Below are positions 42,293 to 53,741 of a DNA stretch of 64,000 nucleotides, piece after piece. The notes under the pieces were generated by a model. It saw nothing but the letters and a program-made list of their open reading frames with translations, had not been told where the DNA came from and ran no database searches. Source of the stretch: Ophiosphaerella korrae (taxonomy: Eukaryota > Ascomycota > Dothideomycetes > Pleosporales > Phaeosphaeriaceae); assembly GCA_028456385.1 (NCBI GenBank), contig JALNQF010000053.1, positions 124,001 through 188,000 on the forward strand. The letters are read 5' to 3'. The position numbers and the translations under genes were made by a program. The number at the start of each line of letters is the position of its first letter. The stretch's first letter is position 1.

Positions 42293-43672
42293 TTAGTCCT
42301 CTCGGGGTGCATCTTCGCTAATAGCATTGTGTGAACTGAGTACCGTTGCTTGCACTCTGGCAAAAGCAACCCAAACCAAGAGCGCCAAGGCAGTCTGTAG
42401 GAGAATGGCATACTGGAAGATACTAATGCCTAAACTCTGAACAATAGCCCCTATTGCAAAAGGAAGAAAAGCCCCACCAACTTGGCCAAGCGATGCGGCA
42501 AACGAAACACCTGTGATATGTAACTCTCCAGGTAATAAGCGTGTCAGAACAATAACGCCTGAGGGAAAGAGTGGGCCCATGATAAACCCTAAAGAGGTCA
42601 TTACCATGACTGAGAGAAGAGGCGATGATAACACAGCGAACAGGGCTTCGAGGGCTACAGCGATCGAAAAGTAAAGCATCGTTGCTCGTCGCACGCCAAT
42701 TCGATCAGTACCGAAGCCTAATACAAGCCGCCCGATGGCTATACCGCTCCAAAATCCGGATGAAGAGAAGCTTGCCAAGTATGGTGAGGCGTCGCGGTCT
42801 CGAAGCATGAACGACACAACCCATCCAGAGATAACTGTCTCTGTGCCAACATACGTAAGAAAGTAGACAGCACAGAGCCAAGTAGCACGGTATTGGAGAA
42901 TAGCTTTCGGACTAATCTCGCGCCCTGTTAAGTCCGATCGCTTGTTCTGACGGTACATGGATGCCGTTTCGTTCCGGAATGCAAAAACCAAAGCTGCTAG
43001 CTCTAAGCCACCCAGTATCGCCTGTGTAAGCTACGTTAGCGTACATGGATGTAACCTCAAAGTACGGTATCTTACCATAACAAAATACCACGTATACCAA
43101 GGCCTGCTGCTAGTCGTGATCAAAGTGAAGAGAAACGGTCCAATTGCCCCGCCTACGCTGTAACTACCATGCAGCAGTCCAGATATAGTGTTCGCTTTTT
43201 TCATGCTTGCCGCCCATGCACAATAGCTGGGATCTAGCAGCCCTGTTCCCAGGCCTTGAACAGCGAAGGCAATCAACATCCACGCAAACTTAGCTGGATG
43301 CAGCGCGATGAGCAGGGTGGCGAAAATCTGAAAAAGCGGGCCTAAGACGGCGATCCCACGTTGCCCAAAGTGAAAATGAACAGGGCCACTTAATTGGGCG
43401 GTAAATATGTACCCTAAGGGTCCTGTAAGGAAAATCAAAGATACATGAAGATCTGTGAGGTTGTAGTAGCGCGATATGAAAGGCAGAGCTGCGCCAATAG
43501 ATGAGTTGAAGAGGCCGAGAGTAGAGAAAGAAAACATCGTGGATGCAATTTTCAGTGCATGGCTCCTCTCCAAATGCCGGCAATCGGATGTCTCTAAACT
43601 CTGCTCAGTATTTCTAGAGCCAACGTCTCCGTTGAGCAAAGGCGAGCCTTCATCGTGCGATGCAGCAAGCAT
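42293..43672 (-). CDS. Major facilitator superfamily transporter (fungal Bsc6/fucose-permease-like group)
   Basis: Exons 43076-43672 and 42293-43021 join across a 54-nt intron (43022-43075, GTAAGA..ACAG), giving 441 residues from ATG 43672. A cytoplasmic N-terminus of about 45 residues precedes alternating hydrophobic helices in two groups of about six, separated by a charged loop around the intron (FRNETASMYRQNKRSDL). Family-type segments include ALPFISRYYNLTDLHVSLIFL, GPLGYIFTAQLSG, GTGLLDPSYCAWAASM, LLHGSYSVGGAIGPFLFT, GFGTDRIGVRRATML and SLGFIMGPLFPSGVIVL. This set recalls the Bsc6-like MFS proteins of ascomycetes. The substrate cannot be told. It may serve export for the neighbouring oxidative genes, but that is inference from proximity. 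Confidence 0.85.
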
Positions 43673-44742
43673 GTTGATGTGGCGTAGCTCAAGATGGCGG
43701 CGCAGAAGAACAAGGCAGTCAAGCAGCAATCAGGCACCCATAGGATTGTCGATTCAGAACACGAGGAACCTCGGTTAAATCGGATAGCGGGATATTCGTA
43801 TAGTTTTGTCAGGCCTCACCGAAAGCAAGACATCTTACAGTGTATTTTCGTTGCAACAAAGAGAGCTAGTCGTACAAAGCCTTGAATTTGAATAGTAATT
43901 TGTAACTTACCATATCTATCATAGTATCCCTGATATAAGCCCTATAAGAGAAGATTCTATTAATAATGTAGTAGGGGTAGTAGTATCTAAAGTAAGAGTA
44001 AATTTCAGGTAATATAATTACGTAAAGGTAGAATTTTGTATTATCGACTTTAAAACACAAAACTTCCTTGATACTTTATTAATTCATAGTGTTAGTAAAA
44101 AATTAGACTCTATAAACCCTATGACGTGGTTTACAAGCGAGTTGCGCGCCCTAAAACACACCCAAAATCCAGATTTCTATAGTAAAATATCTTCACTATA
44201 ACTTAATTAAATAAGCTAAAATATAAAATGTAGCCTAATATAACTATTTTAAGATAAATGCTAGATTTCAAAAAAGATATATAAAGTATAGAGCAAGTTA
44301 CTAAAAATCGGGGGCCAAAATAGGGTTAATAAAGGAAAAAGTAAAATATCTTTAGAATAACTAGGTTATATACTATAGGAATCTAAAACTGGCTTCTATA
44401 TAAGTAGTAAAGGGCATACCTATAGTTATAGGAAATATTATAAAGTTATGGTGAAGATATTCTACTACAGAAATCAGGATTTTGGGTGTGTTTTAGGGCG
44501 CGCAACTCGCTTGTACGCGCAGCTCGCCTGTAAACCACGTTATCAACTTATAAGAATTGAAAGATTGGATAATTATAACTATATTCTAAAGGTCGATATC
44601 AGAATAAGGAGCCAAACGGAATTTAGTCCCACCAAACCTCCATTCCTCATTGTATCATTTACCTGAGTGCAACTGAACACTCAACAATCTTCTCAGAGCC
44701 TCAAATTGCCAATGCCATCCTGAGGAGATTTCGCATTCCTTC
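43673..44742. other. AT-rich interval containing an inverted-repeat element
   Basis: About 1.1 kb with markedly AT-rich sequence from about 43.9 kb onward and no coding frame I can support. The inverted-repeat element at 44124-44540 is annotated separately. The left end is the promoter of the MFS gene. Confidence 0.6.
44124..44540. mobile_element. MITE-like inverted-repeat element, 417 bp
   Basis: The left arm (44124-44204) and the reverse complement of the right arm (44443-44540) align over most of their length. Both begin ACGTGGTTTACA, share AGCGAGTTGCGCGCCC followed by TAAAACACACCCAAAATCC, and continue to a CTTCAC/TATAACTT end with scattered differences that are mostly transitions. The right arm carries one extra 17-nt unit resembling its neighbour. 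The interior is AT-rich and has no coding capacity. Arm length near 80-100 bp, total size and lack of a transposase fit a non-autonomous DNA element or a solo foldback element. A TAT triplet flanks one base outside each arm, but a target-site duplication is uncertain. Confidence 0.7.
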
Positions 44743-47700
44743 ATGGAAATTCTAGGTGCTACGGCGAGAGCCCTCACCGCAGCGCTGAAGCGCACTCCAG
44801 TCCCAGATGAAGAAAAGGCACAGGAACGGCGCAATAGCGAAAGTTGGGAAGATTCCATCGATAATCGGGAAGATTTTATCGAGAGTCGGGAAGATTTCAT
44901 CGGTTTACATACTATTTATGAACCCAAAGACTTACAGCCAGATTTTGAGTAAGTAATTTGTGAATCATTGGATGGGCGTGCCTAACTATCTCCCTAGTAT
45001 TTGTTTTATCCATGGATTAGGCGGGGACGCAAGGTCCGCATGGACTGCTCACAATGATGAGACTAACGAAGACGTTCTTTGGCCCAAAGAACTCTTATGC
45101 AAAAATTTCCCCTAAGCGAGGATATTTTTGTATGGTCATAAAACAGAGATGTATAAGTATGACCTAGTAAGCAGAACTTTTTATGATGGTACGACCTACC
45201 TCTTGGAGGATCTCAATCCAGCACGCCAAAATTGTCAAGATCGACCTCTCTTATTCGTTGCACATAGCTTAGGTGGACTTGCAGTAAAGAGTGCTCTCAT
45301 TTTTGGTCAGGATGTTGCAAGCTCGTCTTTTAACGCTGACCGGGAAATCTATCTGTCTACGTTCGGCATTGTGTCGTTCGGAACACCTCAAGTCTTTGCT
45401 GGCAATCCACCACTGCTGAATTTTGTCAATGCGCTGCGCGCCTCCCACCACTCGAGCAAGTCCCGAAAGTTCGAGTTTTCGGAAAATTCATCTTCGGTGG
45501 AAATATTGCAAATAGATTTAAAATGTTACAAGCCCATCGCCATGGAAATCCCGGAGGTCTTTTGTTACGAAGCTCATGATTCCGTAAATTTCCACCTATT
45601 ATCTTTCATCCCATCACTTACATCGTTTAGGCATTGTCAAACAAAAAAACGGCTGTACCACCCGAAACTCTAGGAATAATACATGAACTGTCTGAGGTAG
45701 TCCTGATCGATGGCGACCACTATAATATTTGTAAATTTTCTTCTGATAATGAGCAATATAGAACAATATGTGAAGCCATAAGCAAGTTCTATCGCAGTTC
45801 GTGTGCTCTATTAAAGATTCGGCGTGAGCGCTTCGCCGATTCGGAAGGTAAGTACAGTCATATCTAGAATTCCGTCGCACTAACTGACTTTGAAACCAAG
45901 GAGAATCCGCTATCTCAAGCGATAATACACCCGATTTCGACTGCTCTGTCGGTACATACTTACCACCGAGGACTCAATTAGGGCTGTATCCTAATCATCA
46001 CCATAATCGTATCTATGAATCATTACTTGAAGGACGGGTCGTATTTATTATAGGTCAAAGTGTTTTCGGAAAGACGGCAATTGCTCTGGAGTATGCGCAC
46101 CGTTTTTTACAACCGGAAATTGAGCCTAGATTCTCGTCCATTTTCTGGCTGGATGCACACTGTGAAAAGCCGCTGGAAGACAGCTTTTTGCAAGTTTTCG
46201 AAAAACTGAAGGCCCACTACGAAAATGATTAATCTCGACAACGAAAATACTTCAGTCGCCTTCGTGAATGTAGTTTCGCCAATGCAGTTCCCGAGAACGT
46301 CCATGCATTGAGTAAGTACAATGACCGTTACCTTAAGGTACGTTTTGTGATAGACTGGCTCTCCTTCTCGCATAACAATAAATGGTTATTGGTATATGAC
46401 GACCTTGAGTACCGCGGAGCGAATTACCTGCACAAATACTATCCGAAATCTATTTTGCAGCACGGATACATCATCATAACAAACAGGAAGGATATCATTA
46501 TGAAATTGAAGTCAAAAAAGGAACTAAGGATGAAGAACAATGACGGTTCAAACATCGAGTTAACACCTCGTCGACCTTCATGGATATTTTTGGCACCCGC
46601 ACTACCCCCTAAACCTCCTCCACTGATAACAGTAAAACCCTCTGCTCTCATCGATGTCGAATCGTTACTCGTGATGAGATTAGCAGTTATCTCGAAGGTC
46701 TCGAAAGTCCGCAACTCCGAGCCATCGAACCCATCACAAGTAAGCAGGCCTATACATTCCCTTGGTTTGTGCTGACAGTGGCAGGACACAAAATATTCAA
46801 TCGAGTTACCGATTATGTGTTTGACGTACCACATGACCTTGTTCTCGTCGGTGCTCTCCTAGAGTCGACCAACACTCCCCAGGAAGTTGTAGATGCGTTG
46901 TTAAGTGATGTTTCGCCATCTCAAGATCCCCCATCTGAATCGTTGCAGTGGGTGGACAATTGTGTTATGCTAGACTGCGAAGACGGCTTCCCAACCTTGT
47001 TACTCGAGGTTGGGTTTGACAAAGATTACCAAACTATAATACGCGGCCTCGAGAAATTGAAAGCGATGGGCTGGGTTTGGATAGGTCACTCAAACTGAAC
47101 TTTCCAGATCCCTCGTTTTCGCTGGCGATCAAGATGTCAAAACCTTGACAGATCGCTCAAAAGTGCACAGTTCGCGTGTACCTCGATGGCCAAATCCATC
47201 AAGCATTTAGCTGTACACCGAAATCCTCGATTTGAAGAATCTCTCAACGAGAAACTTTTGACTAAGCACATAAAATCTTGCCTAGAAATATACCGTAAAT
47301 CGGGTTCATCCATCGAATGTGATTGGGATATTCTAGCAGAATTTTGTGAAAAACACAGTCTTTATGCCGAGGCGGCAGCCTTTTACAAGGCCCAGATTGA
47401 ATTCAGCTCCGCTAAGCGTAACCAGCATTCAAAGCCCGATGATACGGGCAGCCAGTATTGGCACAACGCCAAAACCTCGATATCATTTGCTATACAGGAC
47501 GATGCTCTTGACCATGCCAATGCAAAACCATCAAACCCTAAACCCCAACGGAAGACTAAGATGTATAAAGACTTGAGCAACGATCTTGGATACATCCGAA
47601 TGCAATCTAAGTTTGGATACGACACAGACTTCGAGGCGATTTGTAAGGGTGTGATAGATGATATTGATTCTTATTACCAAAAGCATCGATGTTTAGATTT

Positions 47701-48283
47701 AGAATTTGAAGCGCGGAGGCTGATGGTTGACTTTGTGCTCAGAGAAAAACTTGACTATCGCGACGCGACAGCACTCAACGAAGTGCTTGCCGACAGATCG
47801 GAAGTGGAGAAAGGCCCATGTCACGAGGCCACTTTGGGCGCAGTCCATCAACTCGCCACTATTCATAATCACTATTACATGGCAATGCCGCCCCCAGAAC
47901 AAGTGCGCATTGCATATATGCAACAGTTCGGCAATTCCCATCCCAGAACCCTCATGATATTTACAGATCTCGCTAAAATGTACAGAGAATACGACAACAC
48001 CAGAAAGGCAAAGGTCTTGCATGAGGCGATTGTCAGGGAACATGTTGAATCATTAGGGAACGAACATCCCCAAACAGCGAATGCCCTGGAAGATCTAGCC
48101 ATAGACTATGTACGTGAGCATAATTACGAGCAAATCGATCGTTATTACGAAGCTGCATTAAAAGCTTCAAAGCGTCTTGGTGAGGAGACCGATGAATACG
48201 GACGTATGAAAAAGAGGCATTTAGCTCTCGTGGAACGTCGGGAGGACGATTCTGAATCTTCCCTATCAACATTAGATGTATAA
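44743..48283 (+). pseudogene. Broken NLR/STAND-like gene: alpha/beta-hydrolase, P-loop ATPase, helical repeats
   Basis: The gene opens at ATG 44743; introns 44949-44997, 45584-45630 and 45848-45900 have good splice sites and keep the frame. First domain: alpha/beta hydrolase of the DUF676 type found at the N-terminus of fungal NLRs, with FIHGLGGDARSAW and the nucleophile motif LFVAHSLGGLAVKSAL. The second is an NB-ARC/NACHT-like ATPase with P-loop GQSVFGKTAIALEY and Walker-B-like KWLLVYDDLEY. The third, at 47186-48283, is helical and ends in kinesin-light-chain-type TPR pairs (SHPRTLMIFTDLAKMYREY, EHPQTANALEDLAIDY). In-frame stops occur at 45113-45115 (TAA), 46230-46232 (TAA) and 47096-47098 (TGA), and the frame shifts between about 46590 and 46770. 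Such receptors act in fungal self/non-self recognition and cell death; this copy is very probably non-functional. Confidence 0.78.
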
Positions 48284-48609
48284 CTTTGGGAATCTTGGAG
48301 CAGGGCCCTTTTCAAAGTTCTAAATAAGCAACGCATAGCTCTGGTAGATGAGTATGAGCATGCACATCTACTCAGTCTTCCATTGTCCTCAGATTAGGAG
48401 TAAGTAAGTTGTTCAGCCGCGCGAGATAGAACCCGGATAGGTTTCTTGATTACGCTTGGAGCTACCTGTTGGTTAATGGATATTCAATCTATTATAAGAA
48501 TACCTAGCAAGAAATCGATATTAGCATTCATTGTCTTACTCTGGTTATGTAGGCCACACAACTAGACGACTATCTCGCATAACCGAATAGCTCGCCCCTT
48601 GACCTATCC
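48284..48609. other. Convergent interval between broken NLR-like and CHAT genes
   Basis: 326 bp separate the two convergent degraded genes. Nothing else is seen. Confidence 0.6.
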
Positions 48610-50581
48610 TCACGTGCGCGAGTAAGTTGACAGAAGGAAGCCTGCTCGCACATCCAGCTCGACCACCTTTGCCTTGGGAGCTATTTTTTTCAGGGCAGGT
48701 ATTTTGAGTTCTTTTCTAGCCTGGATCCACTCTGATTCAAGCAATTCCCCAATGATGATGGTGTAGAAAACCTCGCCGGACCCACTCATCTCCTCCGCAG
48801 ATCTTGTGATCTTTTGCAGTATGCTCGCAGCTTGGCCTTTACCTTCTAGTAAGCCCCGATTAAGTCCATCAATAATGAGCATTCGTTTGATTCGCAGTTG
48901 TTTTCTGCCCCCATTACTAGAGCTTTGCGTCCAGGTCCATTCACCCCTCTTTATCAATTTATTGTACTCGATTGATGAATCCAATGGTGGCGAACCCGGT
49001 GCGCTTGGGTTCCTTTCTTCTTGCTTGATTTCTTTTTGCTTTTTATCAATGTTGAAAACACGAACTTCTATCACGAAATTTGTTTCTACCCAAAGTCGCA
49101 CCACGTTTTTGATGAGTTTTCGAAGTGACTTCCACCTACGCGGCCTTCTGTCTATTGCAGTACAGGGGTGCAGGTAAACAGAGTGTTGAGTGTTGGACTT
49201 CAGCCAGTACTCCACTTCTAGAGCGCGAAGGTCGATTTTGGGGACATCAAATATTTTGGCGCCGTAGACATGGGCTTCCAGGTTGTCGAGCCCCCAGTGG
49301 AGCTTCCTCGTGCAGATACATGTTGTCAGCCAGGCACGTATCCCAAGGATTAGATAGTGATACATTTGTGTACGCAAACGCATAAACGTAGGTTGTTCCA
49401 GGGGACAGAATGCGTCTTCTGAGCGTGACTAGTTCCAGCATATATAATGGTCATTCCTCTTCTCGTTCTCACATCGTATCTGATTCCTCCGTAAGGCAAG
49501 ACGGCCATCTACTGCGGCTTTATGGAAATTCCTCTTTAGAAGCAACGACATGTAAAACCTCGGGTAGGAAATCTTTGCAGATGACTCCATTAACGCGTAG
49601 CTGGTGGCAGATACGCTTTCCAATGTGCCTTGGAGAAACATCCGAACGAAGCTAATTTCAAGTTCGCCTGTGGAGCCACTCTCATTACAAACATTCATGA
49701 CTAGCAATTTGGCCCTTTCACAAAGAACTTTAGCAGCCTCGGAGGCTGGTACGAAAAATAAGGTGGGGTTCCATTGTTCCACTTTTAAGAGATAGCAGTT
49801 AGATATGGAATATGATCTCTTAAGGTTATACTTACGTATCGGGCAGGTTACATCGCATTTCACCATGCATATCAATATGAATGATATCAAAGTACGGATC
49901 AGGTTTCTCCGGGTTCTCCAGATTATCCAGGTTCTCCAGGTCCAGCTTCAAGTAATCCTCCAGCTCACGAAGAGAGCCGGGGCTCAAAATATCAAGTTGT
50001 ATTGTACGATGATGGCCAATCGCCTCGAGATGTTGCATGGCCTCCATGACTGGATGTTGTATTAACGCAGGACTTACAAGCTCTGGGTATTCGACATTCT
50101 TCGCTACACTTCGACCAATAACAAGCAGCATTCGGAGGGGCCGATGATCTGGAATCCTAAACGTGGAACGACGCTTTGATTGGCCCTCTGTGGTGCTGAT
50201 TACGCGCGTGACATTCACTAAATCCAGGCTCTTGTCGTTCCAAATGTCTACATCCTCGAGCAACTTCCAAGCTAGATTATGGAGGTCTGCCCTGTCATCT
50301 TCATTTTTCTCAAGATCCTCGATAATAGTAATTTCAAGCTTCCTCTCTTTCTTTCTGAGGTCACGGAGTTTTGATGATTTTAGAATTTCGTCTCCATACT
50401 GCTGAATCTTTGCTTGGGCGTTGACAAGGTTTTCCTGATTGAGCCCCACCTCCTCTTCGGTTCTCATAGGCATGAATGAGCCATCGACATTAAATTGGAG
50501 ACAGTCTTTGTATTCATCTTGCGTGAATGGGTCCTGAAGCGTGTGTTCCTAAGTTTCGCCATTGTAAGTTACTTCAACATC
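48610..50581 (-). pseudogene. Broken CHAT-domain gene (caspase-like peptidase domain plus C-terminal region)
   Basis: Read on the minus strand from about 50581. The N-terminal part has DVEVTYNGET and LQDPFTQDEYKDCLQFN, followed by EEVGLNQENLVNAQAKIQQYGDEI, the lead-in typical of fungal CHAT proteins. The CHAT domain shows LRMLLVIGRS, the His motif YFDIIHIDMHGE, the Cys motif LLVMNVCNESG and FVRMFLQGTLESVSATSYAL. CHAT domains are caspase-clan peptidases with a His-Cys pair. The C-terminal part (48610-49428) is a helical region of unclear type. In-frame TAG codons lie at 50582-50584 and 50549-50551 and at 49429-49431, and joining around 49800-49850 needs an unusual splice or a one-base shift. 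It is therefore probably a pseudogene, convergent with the NLR-like gene. Confidence 0.72.
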
Positions 50582-50584
50582 CTA

Positions 50585-52469
50585 GGCCCTTTTGCCGTCC
50601 GTAGGGCATCTGAAACCGGATAGGCAGATTTGAATCAAACCAGGCTGGCTATATCCAACGAAGAATTTCCAATGGGTCACCGCAATAAACACAAACGTGA
50701 CAAGGAATGTGAGATACCAATCGGGGGCCCACAAGGACAAATACATGGATTTGGTCAATTACCAACGCAGTGAAATGTCTGGAAAATAAGCTTTTAAGAA
50801 GAAACAGGAAAAGGTAGAGAGTCGCAGTGCTAGAAGCTAGATACCCGGATATATCAAAAGCACCTTCAGTGAGCGGCGAGCATAGTGGCGAGGCTGGGGT
50901 TATGAGGCTCTCGTATGAACATGTTCAGATGACGGCGAGATAACCTCAGGTCTTCTATGTTTGCCTCTGAGGGGCTTGCATGAGGTTACACAACCGCCGT
51001 GGCACGCAGTTGACCAAGAAAAATGAGACACTTCTCTGATGACCTAAGTAGTTCTCACTCTCAAGAAGCTGTCTTTCCATCAACATCTGAATTTTATATA
51101 TATCAACAATATACAAGAGCCAAAAGAATATATAGAAAGGAATTAGATTTTGCCTTCAAATTTATATAGCGCCGTGGCTGACAAGTTTCGCAACCTGAGA
51201 CTATACTTAGGTCTTCAGAAAAGCGTCATATTTTTTCTGTCATAGGTGTAGTGGCGTAAGTAGTAGGCATCTTAATTTTGATTCTGACTGGGGGTGGCCA
51301 TCAGCTAATGAAGCTGCCTATCGGTTAACTTTGAGAGTAGCCTCTTCAGCGCTCAACACTATATATTTCTCAACTTCCTACATAGCTAAGAAGAAAGAGC
51401 AACACCAAAATGTAAGCCTTTGCTATATAACTATAGCTACCAGCGGTGCTAGGAGCTCAGATTGTTGATGGAGCGCAACTACGCGCGACACACGGGCCAC
51501 CCGAAGCCACTTCCAAAGAGTCGTTTCTCCCGCTGCTGACTACACCCCAGAGAACTCTAGCGTGGCCTCGTGCGCACTCAGACAGCGTACAGCAGCACCA
51601 ATACTTCATAAATAATTTTCTAATAGTGCATAAGAGTAAAGAAAAATCCCAGTTCATTTCTGAATCTGGGGATGTGATATTTTTAGGTGCATTTCACTAA
51701 GGAACTTTATGCAGGAATCAAATCAAATCATCGCCTTTGATAGTCGCAGATAGGTCACAGGCGACGACATTGCAAATGGGAGGGACCTGCGCAGTGATCT
51801 ACACTTATTTTGTCTCTAAAAATTACACAGGTTTCCCAGTCAACTTAAATATCCACTGCTAAAATATCCAATTAACTCAACTTGAGCGTCAAAACTTGAT
51901 TGAGTTGATTGTTACGAACTCTGGTTTTGCTGCAAGTAGAATTACAGATTTTGAGCTTTCCGATTAGTGAACTTTGAATAAATGTGACTAGTTATATGAG
52001 AATCGTTGCTCTCATTGGCCATGGTAGCCAGAACCTTTGGCTTGATTACGCCCTGGCAGGGTCAGGGCTGTGGATTCAATTCGATTCCAATCCAAGTACT
52101 CATCGTGGACAGACAACCTTGAAGGTGCATGTGGGTGCACTAGCGCTGCGTAGAATAGTGGGACCAAAGGTAGCCAGAGCTGGTGGTAGGAACTGGCTCT
52201 GGGTCATCGATCAATTACGCGCTAATGGCGCAAGAGACGCAGAATGCATCGCGTGTTCGGCCCCAAGGCCGCGGTGCAGGACACACATGCAAGGACAGTT
52301 TCCCGTAGCAACGCCGCTTGTCTAGATTAGTTAGAACCCCTTGAACCAGTCTCTCAGCGCCCTTTGGTGTCCTCCCCTCGTTCAAGGGTACATCGCAACA
52401 GTTTTTGTTCGCTACTTTCTTGCCCTTTGATTTTTTTTTTCTCGCTCGACGATACAGTACAACAGCACA
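50585..52469. other. AT-rich gene-poor interval
   Basis: About 1.9 kb, AT-rich especially around 51.0-51.4 and 51.8-52.0 kb, without supportable genes. It may include the degraded 5' end of the CHAT gene and the Aurora-kinase promoter on the right; a pyrimidine-rich tract lies at 52424-52444, just upstream of the kinase ATG. Confidence 0.5.
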
Positions 52470-53741
52470 ATGGAGGTAGCCAAGCTTGAGGCCGCGCTTG
52501 AGCGCATCACTGTTACCGACGAAAATAATGACCAGATCTCTTCTACCATTGCCAATCACACGTCAAAGGTTCGGAAAGAACCGTCGCATGCCACTAAGAT
52601 TCACTCTAATACCATTAAGGCGTTACTTTCAACAAAAACGAGTCTGTCATCCACAATCGGCCTGTCATCCTCAGCTTCAGCCGCAAATCGCATGAAGCTT
52701 CCCTATCATGAAATGCCTTTACAGAAACTCGCAACTACAAATGCAACTAAGAATGCCGCAAAAATATCTAAAGTCGCTATCACGTCGACTTTCAGCCAGC
52801 CTTCCAAGCTCAATCCATCTCACCACCACACGCCCACAGAATCTGCACCTGCCCTCTCAACACTCCAAACATGGCACCTTGGCATGTTTGATATCGGCAA
52901 GCCTCTCGGAAAAGGTAAATTTGGGCGCGTGTATCTTGCTAAGGAGAAGACCTCAGGCTTTGTATGCGCCCTGAAAGTTCTGCATAAATCAGAAATTCAG
53001 CTAGGCAAGGTTGAGAAGCAAGTACGTCGAGAGATTGAGATTCAATCACAACTCGCACATCCAAACCTTCTGCGCTTATATGGCCACTTCCATGACTCTA
53101 AGCGTATCTTTTTAATTATAGAATATGCTAGTCAAGGAGAGCTATATAAGCACCTTCGTCAGGAACAACGCTTTCCCGAATGGAAAGCTGCACAGTACAT
53201 TGCGCAAACGGCTTCAGCTCTCAAGTACCTACACAGGAAGCACATCATACATCGTGATATTAAGCCTGAAAATATCCTTGTTGGAGTCTTTGGCGAGATA
53301 AAGATGAGCGATTTTGGTTGGTCTGTCCACGCGCCTAATAATCGGCGCACTACTATGTGCGGTACTCTTGACTACCTGCCACCAGAGATGTTAAACAGCA
53401 GAGACAACTCCTATAGCGAAAAGGTAGATCTCTGGAGCCTAGGTGTCTTAGTATATGAGTTTCTAGTCGGCGAGGCTCCGTTTGAGGATTCAATGGTGAT
53501 GACAAAGAGGAAGATTGTGCGAGGGGAGTATACTGTGCCGAGCTTTGTTAGTTCTGAGGCAAAAGATTTGATTAAGAGAGTGAGTTTAAGACTTCTAGGT
53601 CCAAGTATCAGTGCTAATAGCTTGAAGTTACTCATACTTGACCCTGAGAAGCGGATCTCCTTAGAGGAAGTTGAACAGCATCCTTGGATCGTCAAGCACT
53701 GCAAAAGCAGCCGGATACAAGTAGGCACCCATATCCACTAG
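52470..53741 (+). CDS. Aurora-type serine/threonine kinase (Ipl1/Ark1 homologue)
   Basis: Exon 52470-53579 and exon 53628-53741 join over a 48-nt intron (53580-53627, GTGAGT..GAAG with GCTAAT branch). The intron is a multiple of three with no stop, so it is easily missed, but removing it restores [14 protein letters not shown]. The product has 407 residues. The N-terminal 135 residues are Ser/Thr-rich and divergent. The kinase domain has the glycine loop GKGKFGRVY (147-155), Lys169, HRDIKPEN with catalytic Asp263, DFGWSVHAP and the Aurora activation loop [16 protein letters not shown]. Aurora kinase is the catalytic subunit of the chromosomal passenger complex in chromosome segregation. All key residues are present. 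Its setting in AT-rich degraded sequence raises the question of whether it is the only copy. Confidence 0.9.
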   Translation: MEVAKLEAALERITVTDENNDQISSTIANHTSKVRKEPSHATKIHSNTIKALLSTKTSLSSTIGLSSSASAANRMKLPYHEMPLQKLATTNATKNAAKISKVAITSTFSQPSKLNPSHHHTPTESAPALSTLQTWHLGMFDIGKPLGKGKFGRVYLAKEKTSGFVCALKVLHKSEIQLGKVEKQVRREIEIQSQLAHPNLLRLYGHFHDSKRIFLIIEYASQGELYKHLRQEQRFPEWKAAQYIAQTASALKYLHRKHIIHRDIKPENILVGVFGEIKMSDFGWSVHAPNNRRTTMCGTLDYLPPEMLNSRDNSYSEKVDLWSLGVLVYEFLVGEAPFEDSMVMTKRKIVRGEYTVPSFVSSEAKDLIKRVSLRLLGPSISANSLKLLILDPEKRISLEEVEQHPWIVKHCKSSRIQVGTHIH

